From NCBI RefSeq assembly GCF_026153295.1, contig NZ_CP110615.1, forward strand, positions 2,728,001-2,792,000: DNA of 64,000 nt, in the 5' to 3' direction. Both the position numbers and the translations under genes were made by a program. This stretch comes from Rhodococcus antarcticus. Its GTDB lineage: Bacteria > Actinomycetota > Actinomycetes > Mycobacteriales > Mycobacteriaceae. Shown here piece by piece: positions 42,951-52,947 of this stretch (positions are counted from its first letter, which is position 1; every line of letters starts with the position of its first letter). Under the pieces are notes generated by a model. The model worked only from the letters and a program-made list of their open reading frames with translations. It searched no databases and was not told where the DNA came from.

Positions 42951-43955
42951 ATGACCACACCTGCCCCGCCGCGCCGGGCCGACCCGCTCCGCTGGGGGAT
43001 CCTCGGCACCGGCGACATCGCCTCGTCCTTCGTCACCGACCTGGCCCGGCTGGACGACCACGTGGTCGCCTCGGTGGGCTCGCGCAGCGCCACCGCGGCC
43101 GACGCCTTCGGGGAGCGGCACGGCCTCCCCCGGCGGCACGGTTCCTACGCCGCGCTGGTCGAGGACGACGGGGTCGACGTGGTCTACGTCGCCACCCCGC
43201 ACCCGTTCCACCGGGAGAACGCGCTGCTCGCGATCGCTGCCGGCAAGCACGTGCTCGTGGAGAAGCCGTTCGCGCTCAACGCCACCCAGGGGCGGGAGGT
43301 GTTCGCCGCGGCGCGGGCCCGGGGGGTGTTCGTCATGGAGGCCATGTGGACCCGCTTCCTGCCGTGGGTGGTCGACCTGCTCGACCTGGTCGTCGCCGGC
43401 ACCCTGGGCGAGCTCACCGCGGTCAGCGCCGAGTTCGGGGTGCTCTTCGCGCCCGACCCGTCGTCACGGCTGATGGCCCCCGAGCTCGGCGGTGGCTCGC
43501 TGCTCGACCTCGGGGTGTACCCCCTGTCCTTCGCGTGCCTGCTGCTCGGGGCCCCCGAGACGCTGACCGCGGTGAGCGTGCCGACGGCCACGGGCGTGGA
43601 CGCCCACACCTCCGTGCTGATGACGCACGCCGGCGGCACGCAGGCCCTGGTGTCGAGCTCGATGATCGCCGCGCACGCCAACCGGGCCACGGTGGTGGGC
43701 ACCCAGGGGCGCGTCGAGGTGGACCCGCCGTTCTTCACCGCGGGCGGGTTCGACCTCACCGTGGGCGGGACCACGAGCCGCCGCGAGCACCCCGACGACG
43801 GGACGGGCCTGCGCCACCAGGCCGTGGAGGTGGCCCGCTGCGTGCGGACCGGGCTGACCGAGAGCCCCCACCGGACGCACGCCGACACCCTCGTGGTGCT
43901 GGACGCCATGGACGACGTCCGCCGGCAGATCGGGCTGCTCTACCCGGGCGAGTGA
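42951..43955 (+). CDS. Gfo/Idh/MocA-family oxidoreductase
   Basis: The 334-residue protein has the Rossmann motif RWGILGTGDIASSF, the family signature EKPFALNATQGREV (Lys-Pro), and a C-terminal alpha/beta domain (LGGGSLLDLGVYPLSF). These NAD(P)-dependent dehydrogenases act on sugars, inositol or diols such as trans-dihydrodiols; specificity is not evident. It starts 28 bases after the DUF309 gene and may be co-transcribed. Confidence 0.9.
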   Translation: MTTPAPPRRADPLRWGILGTGDIASSFVTDLARLDDHVVASVGSRSATAADAFGERHGLPRRHGSYAALVEDDGVDVVYVATPHPFHRENALLAIAAGKHVLVEKPFALNATQGREVFAAARARGVFVMEAMWTRFLPWVVDLLDLVVAGTLGELTAVSAEFGVLFAPDPSSRLMAPELGGGSLLDLGVYPLSFACLLLGAPETLTAVSVPTATGVDAHTSVLMTHAGGTQALVSSSMIAAHANRATVVGTQGRVEVDPPFFTAGGFDLTVGGTTSRREHPDDGTGLRHQAVEVARCVRTGLTESPHRTHADTLVVLDAMDDVRRQIGLLYPGE

Positions 43956-44176
43956 CACCCCGTCCGGGCGACCCGAACGGTCACCCTCCCCCACCGTCAA
44001 CCGTCCACCTGGGACGGCCGTGACGGGGATGAAACGGACAGTGGTACACCAATTCCCGCGATCAGGTCACGGATGGGTCTCGACTGGCCGAGGGGTCCCC
44101 CACGGTGGGGACGGGAGGGGTCGCCCGGGGCTACAACTGACCGTCCGCGTGTACCAGATCACAGAGTGGTGGTCCC

Positions 44177-46135
44177 ATGTCCTCCGCAGTTGCCACGCCG
44201 CCGACCCCCCGGCGCGCACCCTCCCCGATGTCCCGCCTGTGGGACCGCGAGCTCGAGCACTACCCCCCCGACCGCGCCCGGTACACCAGCCTGGCCATCG
44301 TCGTGCTCACCACCGTCGTCCTCTACTACCAGCTCTACCTGGCCGGCGCCGTGGCGACCCAGATCATCTCCGGCTTCGGGATGTCGTTCGTCTACTACGT
44401 GAACATCAGCGTGGTCGGCTACATCTTCGGCGCGGCGGCCTCGGTGGCCGCCGGCCTGGCCGACCGGTACGGACGCGCGAACATCGTCACGGTGGGGCTG
44501 CTCATCACGGGCCTGCTCTGCCTGTTCGGCATCCCCGCGGCCAGCACCAAGCTCGAGTTCGCGATCGTCTTCATCGCCATCGGCTTCGTCGAGGGCATCA
44601 TCCTCGTGGCCACGCCCGCCCTGGTCCGCGACTTCAGCCCGCAGCTCGGGCGCGCCTCGGCCATGGGCTTCTGGACCCTCGGTCCGGTGCTCGGCAGCCT
44701 GGTCGTCAGCATCGTGGTGACCAACACCGTCGACCGGCTGGGTTCCTGGCAGGACCAGTACGTCATCTGCGGCATCGTCGGCATCGTCGTGTTCATCATC
44801 GCGCTGGTGGGGCTGCGCGAGCTCTCCCCGGGGCTGCGCGACCAGCTCATGGTCAGCGAGCGCGACCGGGTGCTCGTCGAGGCCCGCGCGAAGGGCCTGG
44901 ACACCGAGGCCATCACCTCGCACGGCTTCCGGCAGGTGCTCAAGCTCGACGTCATCGGCTCCGCCTTCGCCATCAGCGTGTTCCTCATCATCTACTACGT
45001 GGCCGTGGGCTTCTTCCCCATCTACTTCGAGACCGTGTTCGGCTTCTCGTCCTCGCAGGCGAACTCCCTGGGCAACTGGCTGTGGAGCTTCGACGCCGGG
45101 GCGCTGCTCATCGTCGGCTGGCTCTCCGACAAGCTCCGGGTCCGCAAGCCGTTCATGATCGTCGGCGCGGTGGGCTCGATCATCTTCACCCTGCTCTTCG
45201 CGTCCAAGGCCACCCAGCCCGACACCAGCTACACCACGTTCGTCGTGCTGCTGTCGCTGCTCGCGGTGTTCCTGGGTGTCGCGTACGCGCCGTGGATGGC
45301 GAGCTTCACCGAGACCGTCGAGCGGCACAACCCCGCGCTCATCGCCTCCGGCCTCGCGGTGTGGGGCCTCGTGATCCGCATCGTCATCGCGGTGTCGGTC
45401 TTCTTCGTCCCCCTCGTCGTGCACTCGGTCACCCCGCTCGTGGAGAAGGGGCCGCAGGTCTCCGCGCTCGCCGCGAAGTACGCCCCCGAGCTGGCCACCG
45501 CGGCCAAGCTCAGCCCGGCCACCGCAGCCGGTCTCGCGGCGACGCCCACCAACCCGACCGTGCAGGCCACGGCGGTCAGCGAGCTCTCCGGCCAGAGCGT
45601 GACCGACGTGGTCAAGGTGATCACCCTCGGTGCGCAGTACTCCGACCAGCTCGCCACGGCCGCGACGCTCGACGTGGCGACCCAGACGGCGCTGCTGACC
45701 AACCCCACCGACCAGGCCAGCCAGGCCAAGGCGGTCGGGGAGATCGCCAAGGGCCTCGGGATCGACCCCGGGGCGGCGATCGCCAAGCTGCAGGCGCTCG
45801 CGACCGTCCCGCCCGCCGACCTGGTCTTCCTCGCCACCTCGGCCGCACCGGTCCAGGCGGCGGCGGCGGACCTCACCGCGCTCGGGGCCGTCCCCTCGTC
45901 CGACCTCGCGTACCTGCAGGCCAACGGGGCCGAGGTGCAGCAGGCCGCCGCCGACTCGCCGACCCAGTGGAAGCACTACTTCTGGATCGGTGCGCTCGGC
46001 CAGCTGGTGTTCATCCCGCTGGTGTTCGTCATGGCCGGCTTCTGGGACCCCCGCAAGGCCCGCCGTGAGCAGGAGGCCCACGAGGTCTGGCTGACCGAGG
46101 AGCTCGCCAAGCTCGACAGGCTCGAGAAGGTCTGA
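44177..46135 (+). CDS. MFS transporter with large insertion before the last helix
   Basis: The 652-residue transporter has twelve expected helices, with GLADRYGRANIV as motif A between helices 2 and 3. Residues about 424-598, between helices 11 and 12, form a 175-residue Ala/Thr-rich insertion with helical repeats (ELATAAKLSPATAAGL; QSVTDVVKVITLG) and no cysteines, then the last helix HYFWIGALGQLVFIP. Membership near the metabolite:H+ symporter group is likely. The insertion would lie outside the cell if topology is standard. A strong hairpin follows the gene. Confidence 0.85.
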   Translation: MSSAVATPPTPRRAPSPMSRLWDRELEHYPPDRARYTSLAIVVLTTVVLYYQLYLAGAVATQIISGFGMSFVYYVNISVVGYIFGAAASVAAGLADRYGRANIVTVGLLITGLLCLFGIPAASTKLEFAIVFIAIGFVEGIILVATPALVRDFSPQLGRASAMGFWTLGPVLGSLVVSIVVTNTVDRLGSWQDQYVICGIVGIVVFIIALVGLRELSPGLRDQLMVSERDRVLVEARAKGLDTEAITSHGFRQVLKLDVIGSAFAISVFLIIYYVAVGFFPIYFETVFGFSSSQANSLGNWLWSFDAGALLIVGWLSDKLRVRKPFMIVGAVGSIIFTLLFASKATQPDTSYTTFVVLLSLLAVFLGVAYAPWMASFTETVERHNPALIASGLAVWGLVIRIVIAVSVFFVPLVVHSVTPLVEKGPQVSALAAKYAPELATAAKLSPATAAGLAATPTNPTVQATAVSELSGQSVTDVVKVITLGAQYSDQLATAATLDVATQTALLTNPTDQASQAKAVGEIAKGLGIDPGAAIAKLQALATVPPADLVFLATSAAPVQAAAADLTALGAVPSSDLAYLQANGAEVQQAAADSPTQWKHYFWIGALGQLVFIPLVFVMAGFWDPRKARREQEAHEVWLTEELAKLDRLEKV

Positions 46136-46159
46136 CGTCCGGACCCGCTGCAGCACGAC

Positions 46160-46193
46160 GACGGCCCGGTACCCGCAGGGGTGCCGGGCCGTC
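46160..46193 (+). terminator. Terminator hairpin after the MFS gene
   Basis: The arms GACGGCCCGGTACCC and GGGTGCCGGGCCGTC pair over 15 bases with one G-U and a four-base loop. It starts 25 bases after the MFS stop. Confidence 0.85.
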
Positions 46194-46242
46194 GCCGCAC
46201 CCGGACCGCACGCTCCCGCAGGTCCGGCCCTAGGTTCACGGC

Positions 46243-46725
46243 GTGCACGAGCTGACCGTCCGACCACGCCGCGCCGCGGACCTCCCCGCCCTGGTCGAGG
46301 TCCTCCGTGCGGTGCACACCCAGGACGGCTACCCCACGGTGTGGCCGCTCGACCCGGCCGCCTGGCTCGACCCGCCCGGGCTGCTCCGGGCGTGGGTGGC
46401 CGAGGCGTCGGGCGTGGTGGTGGCGCACGGCGCGCTCAAGGACGACGTCGATGGTGTGCGCTGGGTGTCGCGGCTGTTCACCGACCCGGCCGTCCGGGGG
46501 TCCGGCGCCGCCGGCGCGCTGCTCGACGTCGCGGTTGCCGCGAACGGTCCCGGGCTGCTGCTCGACGTGGTCGACGACGCGTCCGGCGCGATCGGCTTCT
46601 ACGAGCGCCGTGGGTGGCGGCTGCTGGAGCGGCGGGCGGCCACGTGGCGCGACGCCCGGGGTGGGAGCCCCCTCGTGCGGGTGTACACCGCCCCCGTCAG
46701 TGGGCGGGGTTCAGGGCGGCCATGA
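46243..46725 (+). CDS. GNAT-family N-acetyltransferase
   Basis: The 160-residue protein has the GNAT beta-strand/pyrophosphate loop VSRLFTDPAVRGSGAAGALLDVA (RGSGAAGAL is a version of Q/R-x-x-G-x-G/A) and the C-terminal AIGFYERRGWRLLE. It transfers an acetyl group from acetyl-CoA to an unknown amine. The GTG start at 46243 begins the conserved part. Its end overlaps the convergent acetyltransferase gene by 29 bases. Confidence 0.85.
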   Translation: MHELTVRPRRAADLPALVEVLRAVHTQDGYPTVWPLDPAAWLDPPGLLRAWVAEASGVVVAHGALKDDVDGVRWVSRLFTDPAVRGSGAAGALLDVAVAANGPGLLLDVVDDASGAIGFYERRGWRLLERRAATWRDARGGSPLVRVYTAPVSGRGSGRP

Positions 46726-47194
46726 CGAGGTCGTCGTGCCAGGTGCCGTCCCACCGGAGCGCGTCGCGGCGGCGACCCTCGAGGACGAACCCGGCCTTCT
46801 CGTAGGCCCGCTGGGCCCGGGGGTTGAACGCGAAGACCGACAGCTCGACCCGGTGCAGGCCCAGCTCGCCGAAGGCGTGCTCGAGCACGAGCCGGGTGAC
46901 CTCGGTGCCGTACCCGCGGCCCCAGTGCTCCGGCAGCAGCCACACCCGGTACCCGGCGCTGAAGCTGTCGAGGTCGATCTCGTTCAGCACGGCCTCGCCC
47001 ACGAACTCCCCGTCCGTCGCGCGGTGCACGGACCAGTCGAGGCGGTCGGGCTGCTCGGCCCGGGTGCGCAGCCAGCGCTCGACCTCGGCGCGGGCGAACG
47101 TGACGTGGGTGCCCGTCAGGCGGCCGATCTCGGGGTCCGCCAGGCCGACGAGGTAGGGCTCGAGGACATCGGCGGTGAGCGGCCGCAGCTCCAC
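46697..47194 (-). CDS. GNAT-family (RimJ/RimL-like) N-acetyltransferase
   Basis: The 165-residue protein has the RimJ/RimL-type pattern GYRVWLLPEHWGRGYGTEV (Q/R-x-x-G-x-G loop) and FAFNPRAQRAYEKAGFVLEG. Such enzymes acetylate ribosomal-protein termini, amino acids or drugs. The upstream frame extends to 47431, but GTG 47194 begins conserved sequence, so it was chosen despite a weak ribosome site. Confidence 0.82.
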   Translation of the reverse strand: MELRPLTADVLEPYLVGLADPEIGRLTGTHVTFARAEVERWLRTRAEQPDRLDWSVHRATDGEFVGEAVLNEIDLDSFSAGYRVWLLPEHWGRGYGTEVTRLVLEHAFGELGLHRVELSVFAFNPRAQRAYEKAGFVLEGRRRDALRWDGTWHDDLVMAALNPAH

Positions 47195-47228
47195 CTGTGA
47201 ACGATTTCTCGCCTCCTGGGTCGAGAAA

Positions 47229-48353
47229 TCACGCACGGGCGAGCGCAGCTCGTACGTCGGCCACGAGCAGGTCGGGGACCTCGAGGGCGGCGAAGTGCCC
47301 GCCCCGGTCGTGCTCGGTCCAGCCGACGATGTTCTCCGTCTGCTCCGCGAAGCGCCGCACCGGCAGGAACAGGTCGTGCGGGAACACCGAGACCGAGGTG
47401 GGGACGGTGCCCACCCCGTGCGGGCCGCCACCGTGGACGGTCTCCCAGTACAGCTGGGCCGACGATCCGGCGGTGCCCGTCAGCCAGTAGAGCATCACGT
47501 TGGTGAGCAGGTCGTCGGCCTCGATGGTCGACGCCGGATCGGTCCAGTCGTGGAACTTCTCCGCCACCCACGCCAGCTGCCCGACGGGCGAGTCGTGCAG
47601 CGCGTAGGACAGCGTGACCGGTCGGGTGCTCTGCTGGCGGTGGTAGCCGGAGAGCTCGCGCTCGAAGCGCCGGTTGTGGGCGTTGCGGCGTCGCTCCTCC
47701 GTGCTGAGGTCGACACCGGCCGGTGGACGGGTGACGAGCATGTTCACGTGCACCCCGAGGACGTGCTCGGGATCGACCCGGCCGACCGCGCGCGAGACGT
47801 GGCTGCCCCAGTCGCCACCCTGCGCGCCGTAGCGGTCGTACCCCAGCCGCGCCATCAGCTCGGCGAGCGCGCGGGCCATCCGGTCCACGCCCCAGCCCGG
47901 CTCCACCAGGGGTGAGGAGAACCCGTACCCGGGCAGGGAGGGCGCGACGACGTGGAAGGCGTCGGCCGGGTCCCCGCCGTGCTCCCGGGGATCGGTGAGC
48001 GGTCCGAGGACACCGAGCAGCTCGACGACCGAGCCCGGCCACCCGTGCGTGAGCAGCAGCGGGGTGGCCCCCGGCTCCGGGGAGCGCACGTGCAGGGCGT
48101 GGACGCGCTGCCCGTCGATGGTCGTGGTGACCTGCGGGACCCGGTTCAGCCGCGCCTGCTGCGCCCGCCAGTCGTAGCCGTGACGCCAGTGCTCGACCAG
48201 GGTGCGCAGCTCGGTGGCCGGCATCCCGCGCTCCCAGCCGACACCGGGCAGCTCGGCGGGCCATCGGGTCCGGTCGAGCCGCGCGTGCAGGTCGTCGAGC
48301 TGCGCCTGCGGGACGTCGACGGTGAACGGGTGGACGGCGCGGTCGTCGGTCAC
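47229..48353 (-). CDS. Epoxide hydrolase (EHN-type alpha/beta hydrolase)
   Basis: The 374-residue enzyme has an N-terminal EHN lid ([16 protein letters not shown]), the oxyanion HGWPGSVVE, the nucleophile in GGDWGSHVS (Asp about 181), GYGFSSP, and the catalytic His in [10 protein letters not shown]. The Asp nucleophile distinguishes epoxide hydrolases from esterases. It opens an epoxide with water. It lies 34 bases downstream of the polyketide cluster on the same strand and could be co-transcribed. Confidence 0.88.
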   Translation of the reverse strand: MTDDRAVHPFTVDVPQAQLDDLHARLDRTRWPAELPGVGWERGMPATELRTLVEHWRHGYDWRAQQARLNRVPQVTTTIDGQRVHALHVRSPEPGATPLLLTHGWPGSVVELLGVLGPLTDPREHGGDPADAFHVVAPSLPGYGFSSPLVEPGWGVDRMARALAELMARLGYDRYGAQGGDWGSHVSRAVGRVDPEHVLGVHVNMLVTRPPAGVDLSTEERRRNAHNRRFERELSGYHRQQSTRPVTLSYALHDSPVGQLAWVAEKFHDWTDPASTIEADDLLTNVMLYWLTGTAGSSAQLYWETVHGGGPHGVGTVPTSVSVFPHDLFLPVRRFAEQTENIVGWTEHDRGGHFAALEVPDLLVADVRAALARA

Positions 48354-48387
48354 GTCCTCGACGCTAGTGCCCGTCCCCCCGGTCGGG

Positions 48388-49503
48388 TCAGCCGCGCAGC
48401 CCCGCCCGAGCCACGGAGAGACCGGTCCGCACCCCCAGCCGGCCGTCACCGAGGCCCAGCTCCACCACGTCGTCGAACACCCGCTGGCTGCCCCGCGCGG
48501 CTGTGATCCCGGCGTCCACCACCCACGGCCACCGGCTCAGCCGGGCGAGGGCGTCGGTGTGGCGCAGGTGCACCCCCAGGGCTCGGCGCAGCGCCCGCCG
48601 GTAGGACCGACCCGGGTCGACCCCACCGGCCGCGGCGGCCCCGGCCAGCGCACCGGAGAGCACGGCGTAGAAGATCCCCTCCCCCGTCACCGGGTTGATG
48701 AGCCCCGCGGCGTCCCCGACCAGCAGCACCCGGCCGTCGGGGGTGCGCACCCGGCCGGTCGAGAGCGGCAGGCGGTGCGCCCGCAGCTGGGTGGGTTCGG
48801 CGTCGGGCAGCAGCTCGTGCAGCCGGGTCAGCAGGTGCTCCCGGGTGGGTGGTGTCCCGGTGAGCACCTCGCCGTAGCCGACGTTCGCACGGCCGTCACC
48901 GATCGGGAACGCCCACGCGTACGCCGGCCAGTGCTGCGCGGTGAGGCTCAGCAGCTGCTCACCGTCGGGCCACGGGCCGCTCGGGGCGTAGCCGCGGATC
49001 GCCAGCGCCACGGTCCCCGGCCGCGGGGGCGGGGCGACCGCCCGACGGACCACCGACTCCGCTCCGTCCGCGGCGACCAGGACGTCCCCGACGAGGCCGT
49101 CCACGTCCACCCCGTCCGCGGTCACCGTGACCTCGCGCGCCCGGTGGTGCACGGGCTGCGCCCCGGCAGCGATCGCCGCGTCCCGCAGCCGGGCGTCGAG
49201 CACGGCACGCGGCACCACCCACCCCGGGCGCCCGGTCGCCCGTCGCGCCACGGCCCCACCGGGTGCGGTCAGCCGCAGGGTGCGCACCGGTGCGCTGCCG
49301 CCGGTCAGCGCGTCGACGTCCACCCCGAGCACGGACAGCACGTCCAGGGCCTGCGGAGCCACGCCGTCCCCGCACACCTTGTCCCGGGGGAACTCCGCCT
49401 TGTCGATCAGCAGCACCTGAGCCCCGGCGCGGCGGGCGGCGAGCGCGGCGGCGGACCCGGCCGGCCCCGCGCCCACCACCAGCACCCTCGTGGCAGCGCT
49501 CAC
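48388..49503 (-). CDS. Geranylgeranyl-reductase-family flavoprotein
   Basis: The 371-residue FAD protein starts [19 protein letters not shown] and has [11 protein letters not shown] and the [15 protein letters not shown] motif that define the geranylgeranyl reductase/GG-bacteriochlorophyll-type branch of the PHBH fold. Family members reduce isoprenoid chains or hydroxylate aromatics. Overlapping the previous gene by four bases, it may act on a prenylated or alkyl phenol made by the cluster. The last 30 residues are basic. Confidence 0.87.
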   Translation of the reverse strand: MSAATRVLVVGAGPAGSAAALAARRAGAQVLLIDKAEFPRDKVCGDGVAPQALDVLSVLGVDVDALTGGSAPVRTLRLTAPGGAVARRATGRPGWVVPRAVLDARLRDAAIAAGAQPVHHRAREVTVTADGVDVDGLVGDVLVAADGAESVVRRAVAPPPRPGTVALAIRGYAPSGPWPDGEQLLSLTAQHWPAYAWAFPIGDGRANVGYGEVLTGTPPTREHLLTRLHELLPDAEPTQLRAHRLPLSTGRVRTPDGRVLLVGDAAGLINPVTGEGIFYAVLSGALAGAAAAGGVDPGRSYRRALRRALGVHLRHTDALARLSRWPWVVDAGITAARGSQRVFDDVVELGLGDGRLGVRTGLSVARAGLRG

Positions 49504-50513
49504 CCCGCCAGCCGGTCCACCACGCGGCCGAACACCCACGGAGCCGCGGCGGCCGCGGGGACGACGCCCCGGGCCAGGACCGAGCGCCGGGCGGCCAGCA
49601 GCCCCCCGGTGAGCACCCGGTAGGGCCGTGACACCCGGCGCCACTCGCGCTCGTAGCGCTGCGGGTCCCCGGCCACCAGGCACTGCACGAGCACCCGTGA
49701 CGACCCCACGGCCACCGCGATCCCCTCGCCCGTCAGCGCGTCCACGTAGCCGGCGGCGTCGCCCACCAGCAGCACCCGACCGGCGACCCGGCGGCGGACG
49801 TCCTGGCGCAGCGGTCCGGCCCCGCGCACCGCCGACGCGGGCTCCGCGCCGTCGATCCGCTCGCGCAGCGCGGGGAACGCGGCGAGCTGGTCGTCGTAGG
49901 AGCCACGGGTCGAGGTCAGCACGGCCACGCCGACCGTGTCCGGGCCGACCGGCGTCACGTACGCCTCGCCCACCCCTCCCCAGGTGACCTCCACGGTGTC
50001 GGTCCACGGGGCGAGGGCGTAGTGCCGGCGCAGGCCCCAGCGCGGCTGCGACGACGGTCGGGCCAGCCCCAGCGCAGCGCGGACGGGCGAGTGCAGCCCG
50101 TCGGCGGCCACCAGCCAGCGCGCGCGGAGCCCCCCGGCGACGACGTGGTCGGGGTGCTGGACGACCTCCTCCGCCGCGCCCTCGAGCACCTCCACCCCGG
50201 CTGCGAGCACCGCCCGGTGCAGGTGCGCGTGCAGCGAGGTGCGGCGGACCCCGCGGCCCGGGCCGGACCGGAAGCGGGTGACCGCCACCGTCTGCCCCTG
50301 CCGGTAGGTGATGCCCGCGATGTCGGCGCCCGGCGGGTCCACCCCGAGCTCGCGCAGCCCCCGCAGAGCCGCGGGCATCAGCCCCTCGCCGCAGGCCTTG
50401 TCCCCGTCGCCGGCCCGCTTGTCCAGCACGGTGACGCGGAGTCCGGCCCGTGCGGCGTGCAGCGCGGTCACCAGGCCGGCGGGCCCGCCACCGACCACCA
50501 GGACGTCACGCAC
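49500..50513 (-). CDS. FAD-dependent aromatic hydroxylase-like oxidoreductase
   Basis: The 337-residue protein has VLVVGGGPAGLVTALHAARAG, DKACGEGLMP and VGDAAGYVDALTGEGI, so it is another PHBH-fold flavoprotein of the same branch as its neighbour, with which it overlaps by four bases; its start overlaps the methyltransferase stop by eight. Ring hydroxylation or oxidation of an alkylresorcinol to a hydroquinone or quinone would fit the cluster. The two FAD proteins differ in size, so they are not a simple duplication. Confidence 0.85.
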   Translation of the reverse strand: MRDVLVVGGGPAGLVTALHAARAGLRVTVLDKRAGDGDKACGEGLMPAALRGLRELGVDPPGADIAGITYRQGQTVAVTRFRSGPGRGVRRTSLHAHLHRAVLAAGVEVLEGAAEEVVQHPDHVVAGGLRARWLVAADGLHSPVRAALGLARPSSQPRWGLRRHYALAPWTDTVEVTWGGVGEAYVTPVGPDTVGVAVLTSTRGSYDDQLAAFPALRERIDGAEPASAVRGAGPLRQDVRRRVAGRVLLVGDAAGYVDALTGEGIAVAVGSSRVLVQCLVAGDPQRYEREWRRVSRPYRVLTGGLLAARRSVLARGVVPAAAAAPWVFGRVVDRLAG

Positions 50514-51027
50514 CGGCGCCCACCACGCTGTCCAGCGCCCGCGCCTCGGTCCGGATCCGCACCGTGAGCAGCGCAGCGTTGGCCGCGGTGAACACGACCG
50601 CCGTCAGCCACGCCGAGTGCGCCAGCGGCAGCGCGAGACCCTCCACGACCACGGCCACGTAGTTGGGGTGGCGCAGGAAGCGGTACGGCCCCCCACCGAC
50701 GAGCGGCAGCCCGGGGACGATGACCACCCGGGTGTTCCACTGCGGGCCCAGGGTGCGGATGCACCACCAGCGCAGTCCCTGCGCGGCCAGGACCAGCACC
50801 ACCATCGGCCAGCCCAGCGCGGGGACGAACGGCCGGTCCAGGGCGAGCACCTCCACGATGCAGCCGACCAGCAGCGCCGTGTGCAGGACCACCATCACCG
50901 GGTAGTGGCCGAAGCCGGTCTCCACCCCACCCCGCTCCAGCGCCCAGGCGAGGTTCCGCTTGGCCACCACCAGCTCGAACAGCCGCTCGAGCCCCACCGC
51001 GAGCACGAGCACGACGTAGGCGGTCAC
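50506..51027 (-). CDS. Isoprenylcysteine methyltransferase-family membrane methyltransferase
   Basis: The 173-residue protein has four or five membrane helices and the SAM-binding Gly-rich-plus-hydrophobic signature [23 protein letters not shown] of the ICMT/NNMT-like family. In bacteria such proteins next to type III polyketide synthases O-methylate alkylresorcinols (the SrsB role). It overlaps the synthase gene by four bases, supporting that role. Confidence 0.85.
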   Translation of the reverse strand: MTAYVVLVLAVGLERLFELVVAKRNLAWALERGGVETGFGHYPVMVVLHTALLVGCIVEVLALDRPFVPALGWPMVVLVLAAQGLRWWCIRTLGPQWNTRVVIVPGLPLVGGGPYRFLRHPNYVAVVVEGLALPLAHSAWLTAVVFTAANAALLTVRIRTEARALDSVVGAGA

Positions 51028-52076
51028 CACTGGACGAGGACCAGCTCGGAGCAGAAGCCGGGGCCCATGGCCATCACAACGCCCCAGTCGCCGGGGTCCG
51101 CCGGGCGTTGATCCAGGGTGTCGCGCAGCACGTGCAGCACCGAGGACGAGGACAGGTTCCCGATGTCGCGCAACGAGTCCCACGTGAGCGCGAGCTCGTA
51201 CCGGTCCACTCCCAGCACCTCCTGGATGGCCTCGATGACCTTGGGCCCCCCGGGGTGGCTGACCCACCGCGCCACGTCGGAGACGTCGAGGTCGTGGTCC
51301 TTCAGCAGCCCGCGCACGTCGTCGCCGAGGTAGGTGCGCACCAGCTCCGGCACCTCCGCCCCCAGCACGATCGTCAGCCCCGAGGTGCCGATGTCCCAGC
51401 CCATCGCACGGGAGGTGTCGGGGTAGAGGTGCGAGCGGGTGTCCACCACGCGCGGACCGACCGCCTCGCGGGCGGACCCCGCCGCCACCACCGCCGCCGC
51501 CCCGTCGCCGAACAGGCCGGAGGCGATCATGTTCGCCACCGACGGGTCCTGGCGCTGCAGGGTCAGCGAGCACAGCTCCACGCTGACGAGCACGGCCACC
51601 TCGTCCGGGGCACCGCGCAGGTAGTCGTGCAGCCGGCTGATCCCCGCAGCCCCCGCCACGCACCCCAGACCGAACAGCGGCACCCGCTTCACGTCGGGCC
51701 GCATGCCCAGCCGGGCGGCGATCCTGGCGTCCAGCGAGGGCACCGCCAGCCCGGTCACGGTGGTGGAGACGAGCAGGTCGACGTCGCTGACCCCGAGCCC
51801 GGCCTCGGCCAGCGCCCCCGACACCGCCCGGGCCCCGAGGTCCACGGCCACCTCGAGGAACGCGTCGTTGGCGGCGGTGAAGCTGGTGAGCTCCCGGTAC
51901 TGCTCCAGCGGGATCGCGAGGTGCCGGGTGGCCACCCCCGCGTTCGCGTGCAGGCGCTGGGCCACCCGGCGGGAGCGGTCGTCGGGCAGGCACAGCTCAC
52001 CGAACAGCGCCGTCAGCTCCGCCTGCGGGTAGTGGTGCTCGGGCAGGACACCGTGCACCGCGGCGAGGGTCGTCAC
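51024..52076 (-). CDS. Type III polyketide synthase
   Basis: The 350-residue enzyme is a chalcone-synthase-like homodimer. The catalytic Cys is in [11 protein letters not shown] (about residue 139), the His in [10 protein letters not shown] and the Asn in GNLSSSSVL, giving the complete triad. The surrounding [10 protein letters not shown] and TFTAANDAF segments match bacterial alkylresorcinol or alkylpyrone synthases. It extends a fatty acyl starter with malonyl units and cyclises it. A methyltransferase, two FAD enzymes and a UbiA prenyltransferase lie alongside. Confidence 0.93.
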   Translation of the reverse strand: MTTLAAVHGVLPEHHYPQAELTALFGELCLPDDRSRRVAQRLHANAGVATRHLAIPLEQYRELTSFTAANDAFLEVAVDLGARAVSGALAEAGLGVSDVDLLVSTTVTGLAVPSLDARIAARLGMRPDVKRVPLFGLGCVAGAAGISRLHDYLRGAPDEVAVLVSVELCSLTLQRQDPSVANMIASGLFGDGAAAVVAAGSAREAVGPRVVDTRSHLYPDTSRAMGWDIGTSGLTIVLGAEVPELVRTYLGDDVRGLLKDHDLDVSDVARWVSHPGGPKVIEAIQEVLGVDRYELALTWDSLRDIGNLSSSSVLHVLRDTLDQRPADPGDWGVVMAMGPGFCSELVLVQW

Positions 52077-52113
52077 CCGGCTGACGCTACGTGCGCCGCG
52101 TTACCTTCACCCG

Positions 52114-52917
52114 ATGGTGCGTGCGCTGGCGGGGTCGTGCCACCCCGGACCGACCGTGGCGGTGACCCTCGTCGGGGTGCTGCTGGGTGCCGGAGCGGGG
52201 CTGGGCGCGGTTCCGCTGGCCCTGCTCGGGGCGGCCGTGCTGAGCGGGCAGCTCTCCGTCGGCTGGTCCAACGACGCGGTGGACGCCGAGCGCGACGCGG
52301 GGGTGGGACGGACGGACAAGCCGGCGGCGGCCGGGCGGGTGGGGCGGGTGGTGCTGTGGCGCGCAGCGGTGCTCGCGGCCGCGGCCACGGTGGTGCTGTC
52401 GGTGGCCCTGGGGGTCTCGGCCGGGGTCGCGCTGCTCCTGCTGCCGGTGGCGGGATGGGCCTACAACCTGGGCCTGAAGGGCACCTGGTTCTCCGGCGCG
52501 GCCTACGCGGTGGGCTTCGCCGGGCTCCCCGCCGGGGTCTTCCTGGCGGCGGGACCGGTCGTGCCGGTGTGGGCGCCGGTCGCGGGGGCCCTGCTGGGCC
52601 TCGGTGCGCACGTGGCGAACGTGCTGCCCGACCTGGCCGACGACGAGGCCACCGGCGTGCGCGGGCTGCCCCACCGGATCGGGGTCCGAGCCTCGGCCGT
52701 GCTGCTGGCGGTGTCCCTCGGCGCGGCGTCGGTGCTCGCCGCGCTGGGTCCACCCGGCGACCCCGGGGTGCCGCGGCTGGTCGGTGCGGCGGTGGCGGTG
52801 GTCACAGCCGTGGTGCTCGCGGTCGCGGTGGCGCGCAGGCCGGACAGCCGTGCCGCGTTCCCCGCCGTGCTGGTGCTCGCCGTGCTCACCGTGGTGCTGG
52901 TGGTCGTCGGGGCCTGA
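52114..52917 (+). CDS. UbiA-family prenyltransferase
   Basis: The 267-residue integral membrane protein has about eight helices, the first Asp motif NDAVDAERD and the second DLADDEATGVRGLP, which bind magnesium-diphosphate of a prenyl donor. UbiA enzymes prenylate aromatic rings. Divergent by only 37 bases from the polyketide synthase operon, it is likely to act on the polyketide product, though a role in menaquinone or other lipids cannot be excluded. Confidence 0.9.
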   Translation: MVRALAGSCHPGPTVAVTLVGVLLGAGAGLGAVPLALLGAAVLSGQLSVGWSNDAVDAERDAGVGRTDKPAAAGRVGRVVLWRAAVLAAAATVVLSVALGVSAGVALLLLPVAGWAYNLGLKGTWFSGAAYAVGFAGLPAGVFLAAGPVVPVWAPVAGALLGLGAHVANVLPDLADDEATGVRGLPHRIGVRASAVLLAVSLGAASVLAALGPPGDPGVPRLVGAAVAVVTAVVLAVAVARRPDSRAAFPAVLVLAVLTVVLVVVGA

Positions 52918-52947
52918 ACCGACCGAGCGCGCGACCAGGGAGCCCGG

